Below, piece after piece: positions 1-8,371 of a stretch of 64,000 nucleotides of DNA; position 1 is the first letter of the stretch; the number at the start of each line of letters is the position of its first letter. Below the pieces are notes generated by a model, which worked only from the letters and a program-made list of their open reading frames with translations, searched no databases and was not told the DNA's origin. The stretch is from Verrucomicrobiaceae bacterium UBA7681. Its GTDB lineage: Bacteria; Verrucomicrobiota; Verrucomicrobiia; Verrucomicrobiales; Verrucomicrobiaceae. The position numbers and the translations under genes were made by a program. The stretch covers positions 46,074 to 110,073 of the forward strand of contig DLGZ01000067.1 in assembly GCA_002482965.1 (NCBI GenBank), in the 5' to 3' direction.

Positions 1-284
1 CGCCAGAGCACATGCTGCGGCCCCTCGCCACCGATGCCAAAGTTCAGCGCCTTCGCAGGTGCGATGCGCATCCGCCAGATTTCCTTGTCCCAGCTCTCGG
101 TGAGTGAGTCACCAATGAAAATGATCTTGGCCTGCGACTGCTTCATCGCCTCGGCCTGATCCTTCACCGTGCCCGCCCAATAAGCCGTGTCATCCCGCAT
201 TGCAGCTTCCCACGGCACCTCCGCTGCATGAACCCCCATGCCGGCAAGGCAGAACAGACCCAGAAGATGTCGGAACAATGACAT
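1..284 (-). CDS. SGNH/GDSL-type hydrolase, N-terminal fragment (cut by window edge)
   Basis: Reading the minus strand from the ATG at 284 gives 94 codons that run off the left edge. The product starts with a Sec signal peptide (MSLFRHLLGLFCLAGMGVHA, then AEVPWE), so it is exported to the periplasm or outer surface. Around residues 54-62 it has FIGDSLTE, block I of the SGNH hydrolase fold, whose Ser is the nucleophile. Further on, FGIGGEGP fits the block II glycine region. This layout matches the PAF-acetylhydrolase-like GDSL esterases common in Planctomycetes and Verrucomicrobia, often acting on acetylated sugars. The substrate cannot be told because the catalytic Asp/His end lies outside the window. 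The gene is transcribed in the same direction as the lipid A cluster but is separated from it by a 312-bp gap holding an inverted-repeat element. Confidence 0.8.
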   Translation of the reverse strand, partial: MSLFRHLLGLFCLAGMGVHAAEVPWEAAMRDDTAYWAGTVKDQAEAMKQSQAKIIFIGDSLTESWDKEIWRMRIAPAKALNFGIGGEGPQHVLW

Positions 285-388
285 GGAAGCCGAAAAGCTA
301 AGCGCCTGCGCTCACGAGATCAAGCCGCGTGGCAAACAACCGAGCGCAGATGAGCACACTAATCATTCGTGATGGCCTCAAAGCGAAT

Positions 389-556
389 CCCCTCTCCCCA
401 CCGCAGATATGGCAATGCCCAAGACGCCCTTTGGGGAGAGGTTAGGGTGAGGGGTCATCCCATGCTGAAGGGCGAAAGGCTTTGATTGTCCCCTCACCCC
501 AGCCCTCTCCCCGAAGAAAATATAACCGCCACCGTGTGTCAGAAGCGGGGAGAGGG
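389..556. repeat. REP-like intergenic inverted-repeat element
   Basis: The 312-bp gap 285-596 has no gene but carries a C/G-rich inverted-repeat structure. An arm of 22 bases at 433-454 (GGGGAGAGG...GGTGAGGGG) pairs with 490-512 (CCCCTCACCCC...CTCTCCCC), leaving a 35-base loop. Shorter outer copies, CCCCTCTCCCC at 389-399 and GGGGAGAGGG at 547-556, can pair with each other or with the main arms. The layout resembles REP/BIME-type palindromes scattered between genes in many genomes. It could also end transcription of the glycosyltransferase, although it has no T-run. Confidence 0.6.
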
Positions 557-596
557 AGAACCGCTTTCGCCGCCCCTTGATTTTCCCAGCCCAGAA

Positions 597-1739
597 TTAT
601 CGCCCCACCTTCTGCTCATACTCCCTCACAATCGCCCCAAAACACGCCACTTGGCTGAACCTCGACTCCGCGATCTGCCGATGATTCGAAGGCCGCGCCA
701 GCTCACAATCCATCGCCCATTGCCCGATCACATCCGCGAATCCATCCACGTCCTCTTTGCCCGCCGACCAGCAATGCGAAAGCCCCATTTCCGTGAAGTC
801 ATTGTTTCCCGGCACCTGGCTCAAAATCACCGGCAGGTCACAGGCCAGCGCCTCCAGCACCGCAAAGGACAGCCCTTCGTAGCGAGAGGTCAGGATCATC
901 CCATCCAGCGCCTGATAAAACGACAAGGGCTCTGACAGATAGGTCTGGCGAATGATCCGTGAACGAATGCCCAGTTGATCCGCAAGAGCCGCACACTCCT
1001 GAGACAGTTCACCATCACCGAGATGATACAGCCACAATTCCGGCCTGCTTTGGCAAGCTTTGGCAAAGGCGTGATACAGCGTCAGCGGATCTTTCTGAAA
1101 CGCCAGCCGCCCCACCGATCCCAGCAAGATGGCCTCCGCAGGCACACCCAAAGCCGCACGAATTTCCTGCCTCTTCTGCGCATCCGCAGGCAGGAACCGC
1201 AAGCAGTCCACCGGATTGGCAATCAATCGCAGCCGTGCCTGCGGAATCTTCAAAGTGTGCCGCGCAAAATCCCGCTCCCCCGCAGACAAGTTGATCGTCG
1301 TGCCAACACGCCCGAGCACCGTCTCGACACTATTGAATACAAGAGACTTCACCCCCCCCTTGCCCGACAAACCGTAATAGGCATGCGGCGTGTAGAAAAC
1401 CGGCTGGCTCACGCCAACACAAACCAGCGCACGCGCCAGCGCACCCGCCTTCGAACTATGTGCATGGATTACATCCGGCCGCACCTCCTGCACCAGCCTG
1501 CGCAGTTTCAGCAGTGCCGCCACATCACCCGGGCCGGGAGTATTGCTCACAGCGAGATTGACCGTTTTGCCACCCGCTGCGGCCACCTTCGCCACAAGCT
1601 CGGTCAGTCGGTCCGAACCCCGCACATCCGAATAAGCCAGATGAATGCAATGACCGCGTTCCATCAAAAACGACGCCAGGGCCTCGACGTGCCGGAACAC
1701 GCCATCAACTCCAGGCTCGGTGACTAGAAGGATTTGCAT
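597..1739 (-). CDS. Glycosyltransferase family 4 (GT-B fold)
   Basis: The product is a 380-residue GT-B glycosyltransferase that transfers a sugar from a nucleotide donor, probably onto lipopolysaccharide or another surface glycan. The start was placed at the ATG at 1739 (MQILLVTEPGVDGV) rather than 24 bases further upstream, because the first Rossmann strand begins there. The N-terminal half has the GT4 acceptor domain (GVFRHVEALASFL, then VRPDVIHAHSSKAGALAR). The C-terminal half has the donor domain with LGSVGRLAFQKDP and the EX7E motif in SRYEGLSFAVLEALACDLPV. It has no signal peptide or membrane segment, so it acts in the cytoplasm at the membrane face. It lies 73 bases downstream of lpxA on the same strand, which supports a role in LPS core or lipid A decoration, but the sugar cannot be read from sequence. 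Confidence 0.85.
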   Translation of the reverse strand: MQILLVTEPGVDGVFRHVEALASFLMERGHCIHLAYSDVRGSDRLTELVAKVAAAGGKTVNLAVSNTPGPGDVAALLKLRRLVQEVRPDVIHAHSSKAGALARALVCVGVSQPVFYTPHAYYGLSGKGGVKSLVFNSVETVLGRVGTTINLSAGERDFARHTLKIPQARLRLIANPVDCLRFLPADAQKRQEIRAALGVPAEAILLGSVGRLAFQKDPLTLYHAFAKACQSRPELWLYHLGDGELSQECAALADQLGIRSRIIRQTYLSEPLSFYQALDGMILTSRYEGLSFAVLEALACDLPVILSQVPGNNDFTEMGLSHCWSAGKEDVDGFADVIGQWAMDCELARPSNHRQIAESRFSQVACFGAIVREYEQKVGR

Positions 1740-1812
1740 CGAAGAAAGCCAATTTAGCACCATTCAGCACCTGCACGAAAGCAAGGATGCAGTCTGCAGC
1801 GAGATTACCGCG

Positions 1813-2616
1813 TCACTTTTCCTCGTCCGCCGTGGCCTTGCCGCCGAGGATAATGCCGCGCTTGGTCGTGGCGACGAAATCGGTGAAAGCCGCCGCCTCA
1901 GGAGTGAGCGATTCTGCACGCAGTTCCGCGACCGCCTGGGCGTTGTTCAAACCACAGCGATAGACTTTGCGAAACGCTTCACGCAGGGAGCGCATCTGCT
2001 CACGGGTGAAACCCGCGCGCTGCAGGCCGACGATGTTCAATCCACGCGCACGCGCCGGATTGCCATCCGCAGTGCAAAAAGGCGGGATGTCCTGCACTAC
2101 CTTGGCACAGCCACCAATGATCGAACGTGTGCCGATGCGGCAAAACTGATGCACTGCCGTCAGACCGCCAATGATGACGTGGTCCTCAACGACGACATGC
2201 CCCGCGAGCGTGCCGTTGTTGGAAAAGATGACGTGATTGCCCACAATGCAGTCATGCGCGATATGGACGTAGGAGAGGAAGTTGTTGTGGCTGCCGATGA
2301 TCGTCTTGTCACCAGCCGAGGTGGCACGGTGCACGGAGCAGAACTCACGGAAGGTGTTGTTGTCCCCCACTTCCAGCCAGGTCGGCTCAGCGGAGTATTT
2401 CAAATCCTGGGTCTGCTGGCCGATGGAGCCATAGGCGAAGAACTTGTTGTTCTTCCCGATCTTCGACGGCCCCATGATCGTCACATGATGTTGCAGCCAG
2501 CAGCCGTCACCAATCTCCACGTCCGCACCAATGATGCAGTAGGGACCAATGTGGACATCCGCACCGATCTTGGCGGACGGATCAATGATGGCGGTCGGGT
2601 GAATCGTGGCGGGCAT
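1813..2616 (-). CDS. lpxA: Acyl-ACP--UDP-N-acetylglucosamine O-acyltransferase
   Basis: This is LpxA, the first enzyme of lipid A synthesis. It moves a 3-hydroxyacyl chain from acyl carrier protein to the 3-OH of UDP-GlcNAc in the cytoplasm. The 267-residue length is typical. Residues 1-190 form the left-handed beta helix of hexapeptide repeats (IHPTAIIDPSAKIGADVHIG). The catalytic loop reads YVHIAHDCIVGN, with His121 in the place of E. coli His125 and His118 in the place of His122. The helical C-terminal domain with GLQRAGFTREQ follows. It starts 19 bases after the stop of lpxC-fabZ, so the two are almost certainly one transcript. The arrangement puts the first two committed lipid A steps together. 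Confidence 0.96.
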   Translation of the reverse strand: MPATIHPTAIIDPSAKIGADVHIGPYCIIGADVEIGDGCWLQHHVTIMGPSKIGKNNKFFAYGSIGQQTQDLKYSAEPTWLEVGDNNTFREFCSVHRATSAGDKTIIGSHNNFLSYVHIAHDCIVGNHVIFSNNGTLAGHVVVEDHVIIGGLTAVHQFCRIGTRSIIGGCAKVVQDIPPFCTADGNPARARGLNIVGLQRAGFTREQMRSLREAFRKVYRCGLNNAQAVAELRAESLTPEAAAFTDFVATTKRGIILGGKATADEEK

Positions 2617-2635
2617 GCGTGAAGAATCTATCTTT

Positions 2636-3955
2636 TTAGCGATCCACCACGCTGAACATCAGCTCGGCCTCGGAGACCACCACTCCGTTGACGCTGCAAC
2701 GGCCAATACCTGTCGCGATGCTGCGCTTGGTCTTGAGGATTTCAGTTTCGATAAGGAGCGTGTCACCGGGAAGCACCGGCCTGCGCCACTTCACATTGTT
2801 GGCGCTCATAAAGTAACCGATCTTGCCCTGATTGCCGGGCATGCGCAGCAGCACGATGCTGGCGACCTGCGCCATCGCTTCGAGTTGCAGCACGCCGGGC
2901 ATGATCGGGTGGCCGGGGAAATGGCCCTGAAAGTACGGCTCGTTGATCGTGACGTTCTTGATGCCCGTGCATTTCGATTCGCCCTCAAAGCCGATGATGC
3001 GGTCCACCAGCAGGAACGGATAGCGGTGCGGCAGGATGTTCATCACCTCGTTGATGTCGAGGACGGCCTCGCCACCCGGGATGTGCACCGGCGCCGGCAC
3101 CATGCTGCGCATCTGGTTGTACTGCGCCACGATGGCGCGGGCCAGTTCCGTGTTCGGTCCGTGCCCCGGACGCACGGCAATGACGTGGCCTTGGATGCGT
3201 TTGCCGGAGAGCATCAGGTCGCCCACAATGTCGAGAATCTTATGCCGCACGAACTCATCCGCAAAGCGCAGCGGCTGTTTTGAGAGCAGCGTGTCCCCAC
3301 GAATGACGACCGCCGCTTCCAGCGTTCCGCCTTTGATCAGCCCCTTCTCCATCAGCGGGGCGATGTCCTCATAGTAAACAAAGGTGCGCGCAGCCGCGAT
3401 TTCCTTCTCGTAGGTCTCCGGGTTGATCTCGGTGCTGAAATACTGCGTGAAGCGCCCGCCCGGGCCGACGTTGGTGCAGGAAATGCGGAACTTCTTGTCA
3501 GGGACAATCGTCAGGATCGTGCCGTCACGGGTTTCCTGGTAGATCGGCTCGCGCACTTCGAAAACCTTGCGCGCCTCCTTCTGCTCCTGCAGTCCGGCAG
3601 ACTTGATCAGTTCCACAAACGGCATCGAGCTGCCATCCGCGATGGGCGGCTCATTGGCATCCATCTCGATGATCGCATTGTCCACCCCCATGCCTGCGAG
3701 TGCGGAGATGACGTGCTCAACGGTGTGCACATTGACACCGCCCTCGGCGATCGTGGTGGCACGCTCAACCTTCTGGACTTTCTCGACCAGCGCCGAAATG
3801 AAGGGTTTGTCCTCCAGATCAATGCGGCGAAATTTGAAACCAAAATTTTCCGGGGCGGGTTGGAGGGTGAGTGTGACCTGTTCGCCGGTATGCAGCGAGG
3901 TGCCCGTCATCGAGACGGACTTGGCGAGTGTATGCTGACGGTCTGAGGCGGCCAT
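2636..3955 (-). CDS. lpxC-fabZ: Bifunctional UDP-3-O-acyl-GlcNAc deacetylase / 3-hydroxyacyl-ACP dehydratase (LpxC-FabZ fusion)
   Basis: This is one protein of 439 residues from the ATG at 3955, or 443 from a GTG at 3967 (residue numbers below use the GTG). Residues 8-285 are LpxC, the zinc deacetylase that commits carbon to lipid A. Its ligands are visible in VHTVEHV (His85) and RHKILDIVGD (His242, Asp246), and the catalytic His is in RPGHGPN. Residues 303-443 are FabZ, the dehydratase of fatty acid elongation, with LPHRYPFLLVDRI and the active-site segment GHFPGHPIMPG (His353) followed by Glu363. Such fusions are known in Bacteroidetes and some other Gram-negatives. Both halves keep their catalytic residues, so both should be active. 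It is first in the operon, ahead of lpxA, and its 5' flank holds an inverted repeat. Confidence 0.95.
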   Translation of the reverse strand: MAASDRQHTLAKSVSMTGTSLHTGEQVTLTLQPAPENFGFKFRRIDLEDKPFISALVEKVQKVERATTIAEGGVNVHTVEHVISALAGMGVDNAIIEMDANEPPIADGSSMPFVELIKSAGLQEQKEARKVFEVREPIYQETRDGTILTIVPDKKFRISCTNVGPGGRFTQYFSTEINPETYEKEIAAARTFVYYEDIAPLMEKGLIKGGTLEAAVVIRGDTLLSKQPLRFADEFVRHKILDIVGDLMLSGKRIQGHVIAVRPGHGPNTELARAIVAQYNQMRSMVPAPVHIPGGEAVLDINEVMNILPHRYPFLLVDRIIGFEGESKCTGIKNVTINEPYFQGHFPGHPIMPGVLQLEAMAQVASIVLLRMPGNQGKIGYFMSANNVKWRRPVLPGDTLLIETEILKTKRSIATGIGRCSVNGVVVSEAELMFSVVDR

Positions 3956-4010
3956 AGGCGGGAGCACGTTCGTTAGCGTCGCGGCCCGGTGGGGTCAAAG
4001 GGAAATGCAC

Positions 4011-4088
4011 GGGTGCCCCTCCTGCCCTTGGGCTAATCCTGACACCCCACCACGGCTGCCTCCCATGCCCGTGAAGGGAGGGGCACCC
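4011..4088. repeat. 12-bp inverted repeat upstream of lpxC-fabZ
   Basis: GGGTGCCCCTCC at 4011-4022 is matched exactly in reverse complement by GGAGGGGCACCC at 4077-4088, with a 54-base loop. Flanking bases (ATGCAC on one side, ATCCATGC on the other) extend the similarity imperfectly. It lies between the stop of the exported propeller gene (4113) and the start of lpxC-fabZ (3955). It could be a terminator-type structure or part of the lpxC leader; the sequence does not decide. Confidence 0.55.
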
Positions 4089-4112
4089 ATCCATGCGCTC
4101 GGAATTTCTCTG

Positions 4113-6773
4113 TCATTCCCTCGGTGGTTGCGCCTCGATCTGCTGGATCACCGCGTCCAGCCACCAGCGGGTGCGTTCCTCGACTTTTTCGCGTGCCTTG
4201 TTGAGGTTGGGGAGAATGCCCCTGCCCTGGCTGCGCAAACGGCGTGCGGCAGCCTCGGTGGCATCCAGATCGTCACCACCGAGTTTTTGGATAAGCTCAT
4301 TCAGTTCGGCGATGGCTGCGGCTTCAATGGTGACCTTGAGTTTCGCGCTGGCCTTGGCCGGAGTCAGATCGGCATTGTAGGCCATGACTTCGAGCACGTG
4401 CACGCCGGGCAGCAATCCTGTCACCACGCACTCTTCTTTATCGGTGGCCTGCGACCATGCACCAGCATCCACCCGCCAGACATGCCACGCCGCTCCACCA
4501 AACGTGAACTGCGCCGTGTCGGCGCGCACTTCCCGCAAGGTCGCCACGCTTTCCGGCAGCGGCAGACGGGAACGGACGGTCAGATATTTTCCGCCACCAG
4601 CCCCATATTCCAAGCGCAGAAACGCGTTCCCGCTCAGATCCGAGCGCACCTCATAAAGGTGTACACCTGCCGCCAAAGGGGAAGGTTCGTCCGGCTGCAA
4701 GACGGGCACGGTGCAGCCATGAATGCATTTCCAAAGCCGCCCCTCCGAATCGCTGAGCCAGCAGACACCATGCCGGTCATACGCAGTGCTGTTAATCTTC
4801 TTCACTGAGCAGTCAGGCGGTGGGTTGTTGTCTTCGGTGTGAAAAGCGTCCTCTTCCTCGCCTGTCTCACCCTGATCACGCTGCCATTTTTCTTCGCTCG
4901 AGAGCCTCCAGCGATATCCACTGATCGATACGGTAAGCCGCTGCTGCGCATCAAAAAACAGCGCACTTGAGACACGGGCGTCAGGCCCGGCGATATCAGC
5001 AACCTTCCACTCACTCCAGCGAGTCCCATTGAAATGGTGCAATACACCTGTGTTACGCAGAAAACCTATCCGTCGGGGCGTGCCAGCAGACGAAACCGGA
5101 GCAAGGCTTGGATGATCACGCAACACCAGCCTGCTGTCAGGATGCATACGCGCAGTCAGAGCCGCCTGCAGGTTGTCAAAGACAGACCATTCCCCCGTAT
5201 TAAAGTCACACACCGCCGCCGCCGCTTTATCCGCCCCTTCATTGTTTGAGATCAGCCAGCCCTGGTCATGATCATCCGCAAGAAATGCAAAGTGGTACAT
5301 GGCGGTGAGAGCCTCAGGCACCTTGACCGCATTCCAGCTTCCGTTTTCCCAACACTGAAAGGTGGTGCCAGGCATGCGCCCCCAGACACGTCCTCGTGCA
5401 TCTTCCAGCAGCAGAGACCCAGTTTCCAGCATCTCCGCCCGCAGTGCCGCTGGCTTTGATGGCGGCGTGTTCAGGGGTAGCAGCCTTGTCTGCCCGGTGT
5501 AGCGATCCAGCACCACAAAATGGGACTCTCCCTGCCGGGCCAGCTCCATCGGTTTGCGCAAATCCAGCCCATTGCGCCAGTCCATCTTTTGCACCGTTTT
5601 CTTTTCACCGGCAGATATGAAGGCAAGACCATCATCTGCACAGGTCCAGAAGCCTGCCTTGGCAGAAAGCACCGGCCGGTCCGGCCAGCCAAAAACAGGT
5701 TCAGCGTCCAGCTTCCAAGTCAGGGGCTCCATCTTGAGACCGTTCACTTGCGAAAGTGCACTCGTGCGTTTTCGCGGGTCGTAGAATCTCTCCGAGAACG
5801 TGTTAATGACGGCTCTGAAAGTCGTGGACACCTTCGAATCATACCAGGTGGGTTTCGGCGTGGTGATCAGGAACCATTCATCCTGCAGCGTGAAGACGCG
5901 CTCGATGTATTTTAATTCATCGATGGTTTCCTTGAAGGTGTTCAGCACATGCTTCTCATCATTGAGGAAGTACCATCCCACGCCGGCCACAGCGATGGCC
6001 AGTTGGTTGTCCTTCCACGGGGCGACGACCGAAATCGGCTGATCCGGCGCGACATCCGCAATTTTCTGCGGGGTGATTTTTGCACCGTCGATCTTCCACA
6101 ACCCGCGCAACCGCCAGTCAAACTCTCTCTTCTTCATCGCAGGACTCCACAGCCAGATGGTCCCGCGCTGATCCTGCACCGCACGCAGTTGCACGAAGCT
6201 GGTTGCCATGGATCCGTTGTCATACTTTTTCGGCGGCAGAAAGGCGTCTTCCTGCAGGCTGATGTGCTGAGGCTGCTCACCCTTTCTGACAATGCAGAGC
6301 ATCTCGCGCCCCGCTCCGGTGACGATCATTCCCCCTCCTGCCAGCGCCATCAGCTTCGGCTGCTCCAGTTTCGAGGGCCCGCTGGCGAGAAGCTCATCCA
6401 CTTCAGCCGTGTGGCGGCTCAGCAGATGAACATTTGCATTCGCCCCTTCACGCCACAGACAGGCAATGCTCCCGTCACTCAGCCCAACGATCTGCAGCGC
6501 CTGCAGGTTGGAAGGAAGACCTTCGGGAGTTATGACCGCCCACTTCCCGTCTTTAAAATAGCCTAACCGCGTGCCCTGATTCCTGAAGATGGCCCAGACC
6601 CGATGCTCTCCATCCGAGGCGATGGAAGCGATTGGATCCTGCTCGTCGTTCCCCCATGAACCTCCCGTGGCAACGACTTCCATTCCGATGGGCACAGCAC
6701 GCTGAGCCTGCGCACAGACTGACCCGCTCAGCAGGAGAAAGAAGCACAACCACCCGGTGAAGACGCGACCCAT
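4113..6773 (-). CDS. Large exported protein with beta-propeller-like repeats and C-terminal Ig-like domain, function unknown
   Basis: This 886-residue protein has a clear signal peptide (MGRVFTGWLCFFLLLSGSVCAQA) and is therefore periplasmic or surface located. Residues 30-690 hold many short strand-rich segments of the type WAIFRNQGTRLGYFKDGKWA and GVCWLSDSEGRLWKCIHG, which resemble the two-component-regulator-type propeller of hybrid sensors. The region near residues 750-815 (AWHVWRVDAG ... LLPGVHVLEVMAYN) looks like the Y_Y_Y Ig-like domain that normally follows such propellers. No transmembrane helix, kinase or DNA-binding part follows. The last 65 residues are helical and charged instead (LGGDDLDATEAAARRL). 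It thus looks like a sensor ectodomain without a signalling module. The gene begins 4 bases after the DUF4139 gene, so the two are probably co-translated. I do not recognise a specific function. Confidence 0.7.
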   Translation of the reverse strand: MGRVFTGWLCFFLLLSGSVCAQAQRAVPIGMEVVATGGSWGNDEQDPIASIASDGEHRVWAIFRNQGTRLGYFKDGKWAVITPEGLPSNLQALQIVGLSDGSIACLWREGANANVHLLSRHTAEVDELLASGPSKLEQPKLMALAGGGMIVTGAGREMLCIVRKGEQPQHISLQEDAFLPPKKYDNGSMATSFVQLRAVQDQRGTIWLWSPAMKKREFDWRLRGLWKIDGAKITPQKIADVAPDQPISVVAPWKDNQLAIAVAGVGWYFLNDEKHVLNTFKETIDELKYIERVFTLQDEWFLITTPKPTWYDSKVSTTFRAVINTFSERFYDPRKRTSALSQVNGLKMEPLTWKLDAEPVFGWPDRPVLSAKAGFWTCADDGLAFISAGEKKTVQKMDWRNGLDLRKPMELARQGESHFVVLDRYTGQTRLLPLNTPPSKPAALRAEMLETGSLLLEDARGRVWGRMPGTTFQCWENGSWNAVKVPEALTAMYHFAFLADDHDQGWLISNNEGADKAAAAVCDFNTGEWSVFDNLQAALTARMHPDSRLVLRDHPSLAPVSSAGTPRRIGFLRNTGVLHHFNGTRWSEWKVADIAGPDARVSSALFFDAQQRLTVSISGYRWRLSSEEKWQRDQGETGEEEDAFHTEDNNPPPDCSVKKINSTAYDRHGVCWLSDSEGRLWKCIHGCTVPVLQPDEPSPLAAGVHLYEVRSDLSGNAFLRLEYGAGGGKYLTVRSRLPLPESVATLREVRADTAQFTFGGAAWHVWRVDAGAWSQATDKEECVVTGLLPGVHVLEVMAYNADLTPAKASAKLKVTIEAAAIAELNELIQKLGGDDLDATEAAARRLRSQGRGILPNLNKAREKVEERTRWWLDAVIQQIEAQPPRE

Positions 6774-6777
6774 AACA

Positions 6778-8289
6778 TCACCACGAATAATGAACTGTGT
6801 ATGTGATCACCCTCTCCTCGCCCGCCTTGAGCGGGATGCGAAACTCGATCGTCTGCGCATCGGTTTTGAGATGCGTGTTGCTGCCCTCGCGGATCTCCCA
6901 GTTCGTCCAGCGGTAGAGATGTTCCACCACACGAATTTCAACGGCCTCATCCTGCTTGCGATTGCGAACTTTAATCTCAAACGTTTCATCGACCCAGTTG
7001 TTGCCGTTGTCGCTTTTGTAGTTGGTGCGCTTGCGTTCGCCGACGAGGTCGAAGGCATTGCCGGTGTAAAGCCGGAGTGTTTCATCGCGTGCCGTGTGGT
7101 CGATCATGTCTTCACCGACGAACTGCAGCTTCCCATCCGTGTCCTGCCGGTAAAACCGCACCTTCCCCTTCGGCAGCGGCAGACCGAGGTGGTTGTCATT
7201 GCCGTTCTTGATCTCGCGCATGACCCAGACCTTGGGGTTGCTTTGCGTGCCGTAGCTTTCGTCATTGCGAATATTTTCCATGCGCGAGCCCCGGTAACGG
7301 TTCTGGTCCACCTTCACGCCATCGTAGATGTAAAGCCGCTGCGACTTCACGCCCGGCGCACGCACAAACTCGATCTGCTTCGTCTCCCGATCATGCAATG
7401 TGGAAGCCACCGGCAACGAGTACAAATGAAAGTCGTCAAAGGCCTTCTCCGTGACCTGCGGCACGGAGATTCCCGAAGCTGCCCGCATGGCGAAATCGTT
7501 CATTCCATTGCTCCTCGCATCACCTTCCTGCAGCTTCGCCACATCACCAGCGATCAGTTGAAGCCTGGCATCCTTGAAAGTTTTCCCGCTTTGGTTGTCG
7601 ATGGTAACCCATCCAATGACCTCCACCAGATCCCCCTTTTCTGGAGAGATGACATTGTAGTCAGCCTCCCAGCTCATGCCGCCGGTGACATAACAAAGCT
7701 CGGCTTCAAGCTTGGCGGCTTTCTCAGCATGAATACGCCAGTCGAGCGTGGGTTTGAGTATCGTGTCATCGGCCAGCGCGGGAAAACGTGGCTCCCCAGG
7801 GAGGGAAAACTGCAATTGCCCCTCCACCTCGATCACGGGCTGGGCAGTCCCCTGCGACATGCTCATCTGGCTCTGATAGTAGCTGTTCCCGTAGCGCTGC
7901 ATGGCTGTCTGATTGTGCGGCACATAGCCGCTGCGAATGACTTTGCCCTTCACCGTGCGGTCGGGCTTGTTCGGCTCGCGCACATAAAATTCGATCTCCT
8001 TGCCCTCGTTGAGACTGAGCAACAGGCCGGAGGAGATGGGATCAGCGCGATAGCTCTGCTCCAGAATATTGAGCTTCACGCCAGTCTTCGGATCACGCAG
8101 AATGACGGAGTCTGGTTCCAGGTGCGCAGTGGTGTCGGCAAACCGCACCTGATTGCCCCCCTGCTGCAAATCGAGCGGCACCACATCGCGCACGACACCG
8201 AAATTTTGATTGTATATGGTGAGTGATGTTTCTGCACTCACCTGGGTGAGCATTGTAATAAGAAAAACGCCCGAGTAGAATATTTTCAT
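6778..8289 (-). CDS. DUF4139 domain-containing exported protein
   Basis: The start was set at the ATG at 8289, which gives 503 residues beginning with a signal peptide (MKIFYSGVFLITMLTQVSAE). The open frame continues 47 codons upstream, but that stretch is not protein-like. After the signal come TIYNQNFGVVRDVVPLDL and the strand-rich body found in DUF4139 proteins, whose members include the MuiA-like mucoidy inhibitor group. Typical segments are GGMSWEADYNVI, VTIDNQSGKTFKDARLQL and, near the C-terminus, VEHLYRWTNWEI. The family has no established biochemical activity. The stop is 4 bases from the start of the following propeller gene, and the PQQ-propeller gene lies 82 bases upstream on the same strand, so the three may form an envelope operon. 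Confidence 0.82.
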   Translation of the reverse strand: MKIFYSGVFLITMLTQVSAETSLTIYNQNFGVVRDVVPLDLQQGGNQVRFADTTAHLEPDSVILRDPKTGVKLNILEQSYRADPISSGLLLSLNEGKEIEFYVREPNKPDRTVKGKVIRSGYVPHNQTAMQRYGNSYYQSQMSMSQGTAQPVIEVEGQLQFSLPGEPRFPALADDTILKPTLDWRIHAEKAAKLEAELCYVTGGMSWEADYNVISPEKGDLVEVIGWVTIDNQSGKTFKDARLQLIAGDVAKLQEGDARSNGMNDFAMRAASGISVPQVTEKAFDDFHLYSLPVASTLHDRETKQIEFVRAPGVKSQRLYIYDGVKVDQNRYRGSRMENIRNDESYGTQSNPKVWVMREIKNGNDNHLGLPLPKGKVRFYRQDTDGKLQFVGEDMIDHTARDETLRLYTGNAFDLVGERKRTNYKSDNGNNWVDETFEIKVRNRKQDEAVEIRVVEHLYRWTNWEIREGSNTHLKTDAQTIEFRIPLKAGEERVITYTVHYSW

Positions 8290-8371
8290 AATTGAGGCAG
8301 AGCATAGCCAGAACAGCCGGGTGGATGTCAATGACAAGTCATGCCTGCACAAAACAAGCGAGCAAGCGCCG

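Noticed and set aside
285..596. A small gene in the 312-base gap (plus-strand frame from 486)
   Set aside because: The frame runs through the inverted-repeat element and then antisense to the glycosyltransferase; its composition is Pro/His/Arg-rich and not protein-like.
6757..8226. Plus-strand frame of 489 codons opposite the DUF4139 gene
   Set aside because: It is a shadow of a supported gene; codon pattern and composition do not fit a protein.
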